Assembly: GCF_021483235.1 (NCBI RefSeq) | Contig: NZ_JAKEEC010000019.1 | Coordinates: 11,523 to 75,522, forward strand | Direction: 5' to 3' | From: Arthrobacter alkaliphilus | GTDB lineage: Bacteria > Actinomycetota > Actinomycetes > Actinomycetales > Micrococcaceae | DNA: 64,000 nt | In this document: positions 62,161 through 64,000 of the stretch, one piece after another | How positions within the stretch are numbered: position 1 is the stretch's first letter | How the letters are laid out: each line of letters opens with the position of its first letter | Program-made: the position numbers and the translations under genes | The notes under the pieces: generated by a model | Database searches by the model: none | What the model was told of the DNA's origin: nothing | The model's input: the letters and a program-made list of their open reading frames with translations, nothing else

Positions 62161-62505
62161 GTGGGAGCGGCAGCGCTGCCAGCCCGCTCCGGGCCGGGTC
62201 GCTCCGATCGCGGCGACCAGACCTGCGTGGGCGTCGGCGGTCACGAGCTCGGATGCTACTTCCACCCCGAAGCAGTCTCCCGCGTAGAGACGCTGTGGCG
62301 GGCATGGGAACACCTCAGACTCGACGGGGCCACCGGCATCAACGTCTGGTTCAAAGACCACGCAGACCACCACATGAGCGTGCTGTTGGATCCGCGCGGG
62401 CCGTTCTACAAATGTGACATGCAAAAACACCGCGACCCCGAACACCTCGAGCCTAAAAAGGCCTCGAACGGCTGGTTCCCTGACGTACGGGTAATAGAAA
62501 AGTAG
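62161..62505 (+). pseudogene. DUF4913 protein, N-terminally truncated copy
   Basis: From about residue 26, HPEAVSRVETLWRAWEHLRLDGATGINVWFKDHADHHMSVLLDPRGPFYK matches the DUF4913 core of the 39.95 kb copy. The first part of the frame (GAAALPARSGPGRSDRG) is unrelated and there is no proper start. The copy has an extra C-terminus (KKASNGWFPDVRVIEK). A homologous non-coding block follows, as at 40.4 kb. Confidence 0.75.
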
Positions 62506-62530
62506 CTCTGCCGAAACGAGGTGACTCTAA

Positions 62531-62600
62531 GCTGTCCACGGTTGGGGACAATCCGGGTTATCTACGGCTGGAGATCGGGAGCCATTAGGGTAGCTCCCAG
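62531..62600. repeat. second copy of the DUF4913-associated non-coding block
   Basis: Corresponds to 40415-40484 with about eight differences; GTTATC-C/T-AC and GGGGACAATCC are conserved. Only arm 1 of the 40.4 kb inverted repeat is present here, so the hairpin is lost or never completed. It shows that gene and flank were duplicated or acquired together. Confidence 0.75.
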
Positions 62601-62924
62601 GGAACCCGTCCGGCACTGGCTCTCGAAATACGAAAAATGATGATACCGAGCGAGCGATCGGCAATAGCGGTCGACTGTGTTTAGAATTGTTGGCTTGAAC
62701 GATTGATCGAAAACCATCGACGAACTCGAGGGCGGCGTCCTCACCACCCCACCGCCCCTAGTTCCGAAGGGGATCCTTGATGGCGGGCAGGTCAAGGGTC
62801 ACGGGACCGCCTTCGCCGTAGAACATCCGGAAAAGCTCGTGCAGCGCGTTAGCCCGCGTTCAAGTCACCTTTGAGGTAACCCGTTAGTAGCCGTGGCGCC
62901 CGCGTCGTGGCTGAAAGGATTTTC
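62601..62924. other. intergenic region before bioY
   Basis: No gene supported. A minus-strand tract 62758-62850 reads ANALHELFRMFYGEGGPVTLDLPAIKDPLR and then stops, possibly the 3' end of a lost gene. The rest is AT-richer. The bioY promoter probably lies after 62850. Confidence 0.35.
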
Positions 62925-63557
62925 ATGTCATACAACCCCGCTTCCAGCCAGCAGAGCGAGCTGCGTCGCTCCAATCGAGCCGCCGTGCTGTTGCCGCGTG
63001 ACCTTGGGCTTATCGCCCTGTTTGCTGCGCTCATAGCAGCCCTGGGATTTGTAGCGGTTCCAGTTGCAGGCCTCGCGGTGCCAATCGTCCTGCAGAACCT
63101 GGGCGTGTTCCTGGCTGGCGCCATTCTTGGCGCGCGGAGGGGAACGCTGAGCATCGTCACCTTTTTGGCTCTGGTCGCAGCAGGTCTCCCGCTGCTCTCC
63201 GGAGGCCGAGGAGGAATCGGCGTGTTCATGACACCATCGTTGGGTTATCTGCTCGGGTGGGTCGCCGGAGCCTTCGTTATTGGCTTTATTACGGACAGGA
63301 TCCGTACCGGCAAACCTTATTTTCCAAAGGTGCTGGCCGCCGTCCTGATCGGTGGAGTCTTGGTCATTGACCTGCTCGGGGCACTGCTGTCGCCCCTGTT
63401 CACTGGCCTGGATCTGGGCGTCACGTTAATCGGTTCGGCGGTGTTCCTTCCCGGAGACATCCTCAAGGCAGTACTGGCCGCGTTGGTAGCAGCGGCAGTA
63501 CACCGGGCCTATCCGGTTCCGCCTGCTGGTATCCGGCGAGGCGAAAGCGCGGCCTAA
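62925..63557 (+). CDS. bioY: biotin transporter substrate-binding component BioY
   Basis: 210 residues from ATG 62925, AAAGGAT upstream. Six hydrophobic segments; RDLGLIALFAALIAALGFVAVP, VPIVLQNLGVFLAGAILGARRG and GRGGIGVFMTPSLGYLLGWVAGAF are BioY hallmarks (QN(L/M)GV... and SGGxGGIGVF). It binds biotin and, with the ECF module encoded next, imports it across the membrane. Confidence 0.93.
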   Translation: MSYNPASSQQSELRRSNRAAVLLPRDLGLIALFAALIAALGFVAVPVAGLAVPIVLQNLGVFLAGAILGARRGTLSIVTFLALVAAGLPLLSGGRGGIGVFMTPSLGYLLGWVAGAFVIGFITDRIRTGKPYFPKVLAAVLIGGVLVIDLLGALLSPLFTGLDLGVTLIGSAVFLPGDILKAVLAALVAAAVHRAYPVPPAGIRRGESAA

Positions 63558-63591
63558 GGTCCGCTTTGGGCAGCCGGAAGGACTTGCGCGC

Positions 63592-64000
63592 ATGATTTCA
63601 GTACAAAACATCAGCCATGACTTCGACGGATTCCAGGTACTCCGGGAGGTAAGCCTCGAACTTCACGAGCATCGGATCGCTTTCATTGGCGCCAACGGCA
63701 GCGGCAAATCCACCCTGGCGCGGACGCTTAATGGCTTATTGGTCCCCCGGCGCGGATACGTTTCAGTCGATGGCGTCGATACGCGCAAGGACGCTGCCCG
63801 GGTTCGCCGCAGGGTCGGTTTCATGTTTTCAGATGCGAATCACCAGATCATCATGCCCTCTGTTGCCGAGGACGTCGCTCTGGGACTGCGGGGACGAAAG
63901 CTGTCGAAGCTGGAGAAGGCCGATATCGTGGCCGAGGCCCTGGACCGGTTCGGGCTATCCGGACTTGCCGCCCACTCACCGCACCTTCTTTCGGGCGGGC
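63592..64000 (+). CDS. bioM: ECF-type biotin transport ATPase (partial, runs off the window)
   Basis: ATG 63592 follows CCGGAAGGA. Walker A GANGSGKST near residue 33, then GFMFSDANHQIIMPSVAEDVALGL (Q-loop variant with N-H-Q) and the start of the signature LLSGG at the window end. ABC ATPase of the BioMNY system. The gene is cut by the window border, so the Walker B and H loop are not seen. Confidence 0.88.
   Translation, partial: MISVQNISHDFDGFQVLREVSLELHEHRIAFIGANGSGKSTLARTLNGLLVPRRGYVSVDGVDTRKDAARVRRRVGFMFSDANHQIIMPSVAEDVALGLRGRKLSKLEKADIVAEALDRFGLSGLAAHSPHLLSGG

Noticed and set aside
1..64000. tRNA and rRNA genes
   Set aside because: No cloverleaf with TPsiC-like GGTTCGAATCC or rRNA signature was noticed.

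Overview
The window is about 64 kb of high-GC actinobacterial DNA. Protein styles (SCO6880-type conjugation protein, DUF4913, DUF6504, IS3/IS30 of actinobacterial type, BioY) fit a large conjugative plasmid or integrated plasmid of the Arthrobacter/Paenarthrobacter group (Micrococcaceae). The host is inferred from family resemblance only. No rRNA, tRNA or CRISPR array was seen.

Layout. (1) 0.2-3.2 kb, plus strand: small plasmid-type genes and an ATP-dependent DNA ligase split by a frameshift. (2) 3.2-21 kb: a defence/accessory island. Its core is a leftward six-gene cluster: a short XRE regulator, two paralogous zinc-ribbon DNA methyltransferases, an unrecognised 264-residue protein, a McrB-like AAA+ motor and a McrC-like (DUF2357 plus PD-(D/E)XK) nuclease. 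This resembles a LlaJI-type McrBC-coupled restriction-modification system with extra parts. It is followed by a DUF1643 protein, candidate nuclease and HEPN-like genes, a serine resolvase, a beta-helix protein and a possible Abi-like gene. (3) 21.2-25.1 kb: plasmid maintenance: parA with a small partner gene, a duplicated repeat array and a primase-polymerase-type replication protein. (4) 25.1-40.4 kb: conjugation genes (CHAP hydrolase, ParA/MinD-like ATPase, lipoprotein, pilin-like protein, VirB6-like protein, SCO6880 protein, VirB4-like ATPase, VirD4-like coupling protein, DUF4913). The block is interrupted by a leftward mobile element with two tyrosine-recombinase-type proteins, one with N-terminal zinc knuckles, and an HTH protein. 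(5) 40.4-43.4 kb: an inverted-repeat region, then a SEFIR-TM-DUF2690 gene cut by a complete IS3 element whose ends and 3-bp target duplication can be read. (6) 43.7-60.5 kb: catabolic genes and debris: acetamidase/formamidase, SDR, an E1alpha/E1beta/lipoyl-domain operon with an IclR regulator, an Abi_2 protein, LysR/SCP2-like/alpha-beta hydrolase, amidohydrolase, FAD monooxygenase, and fragments of tautomerase, acetyl-CoA synthetase, VOC, IS30, YCII and SnoaL genes. (7) 60.5-64 kb: MarR, CsbD, a truncated second DUF4913 copy with the same downstream non-coding block as at 40.4 kb, then bioY and the start of a biotin ECF ATPase gene.

How the parts work together. Replication and partition genes keep the replicon, and the type IV secretion genes would spread it, although no relaxase is visible here. 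The island would protect the host or replicon. The right-hand third is a reshuffled catabolic cargo with many truncations and frameshifts, suggesting repeated insertion and decay.
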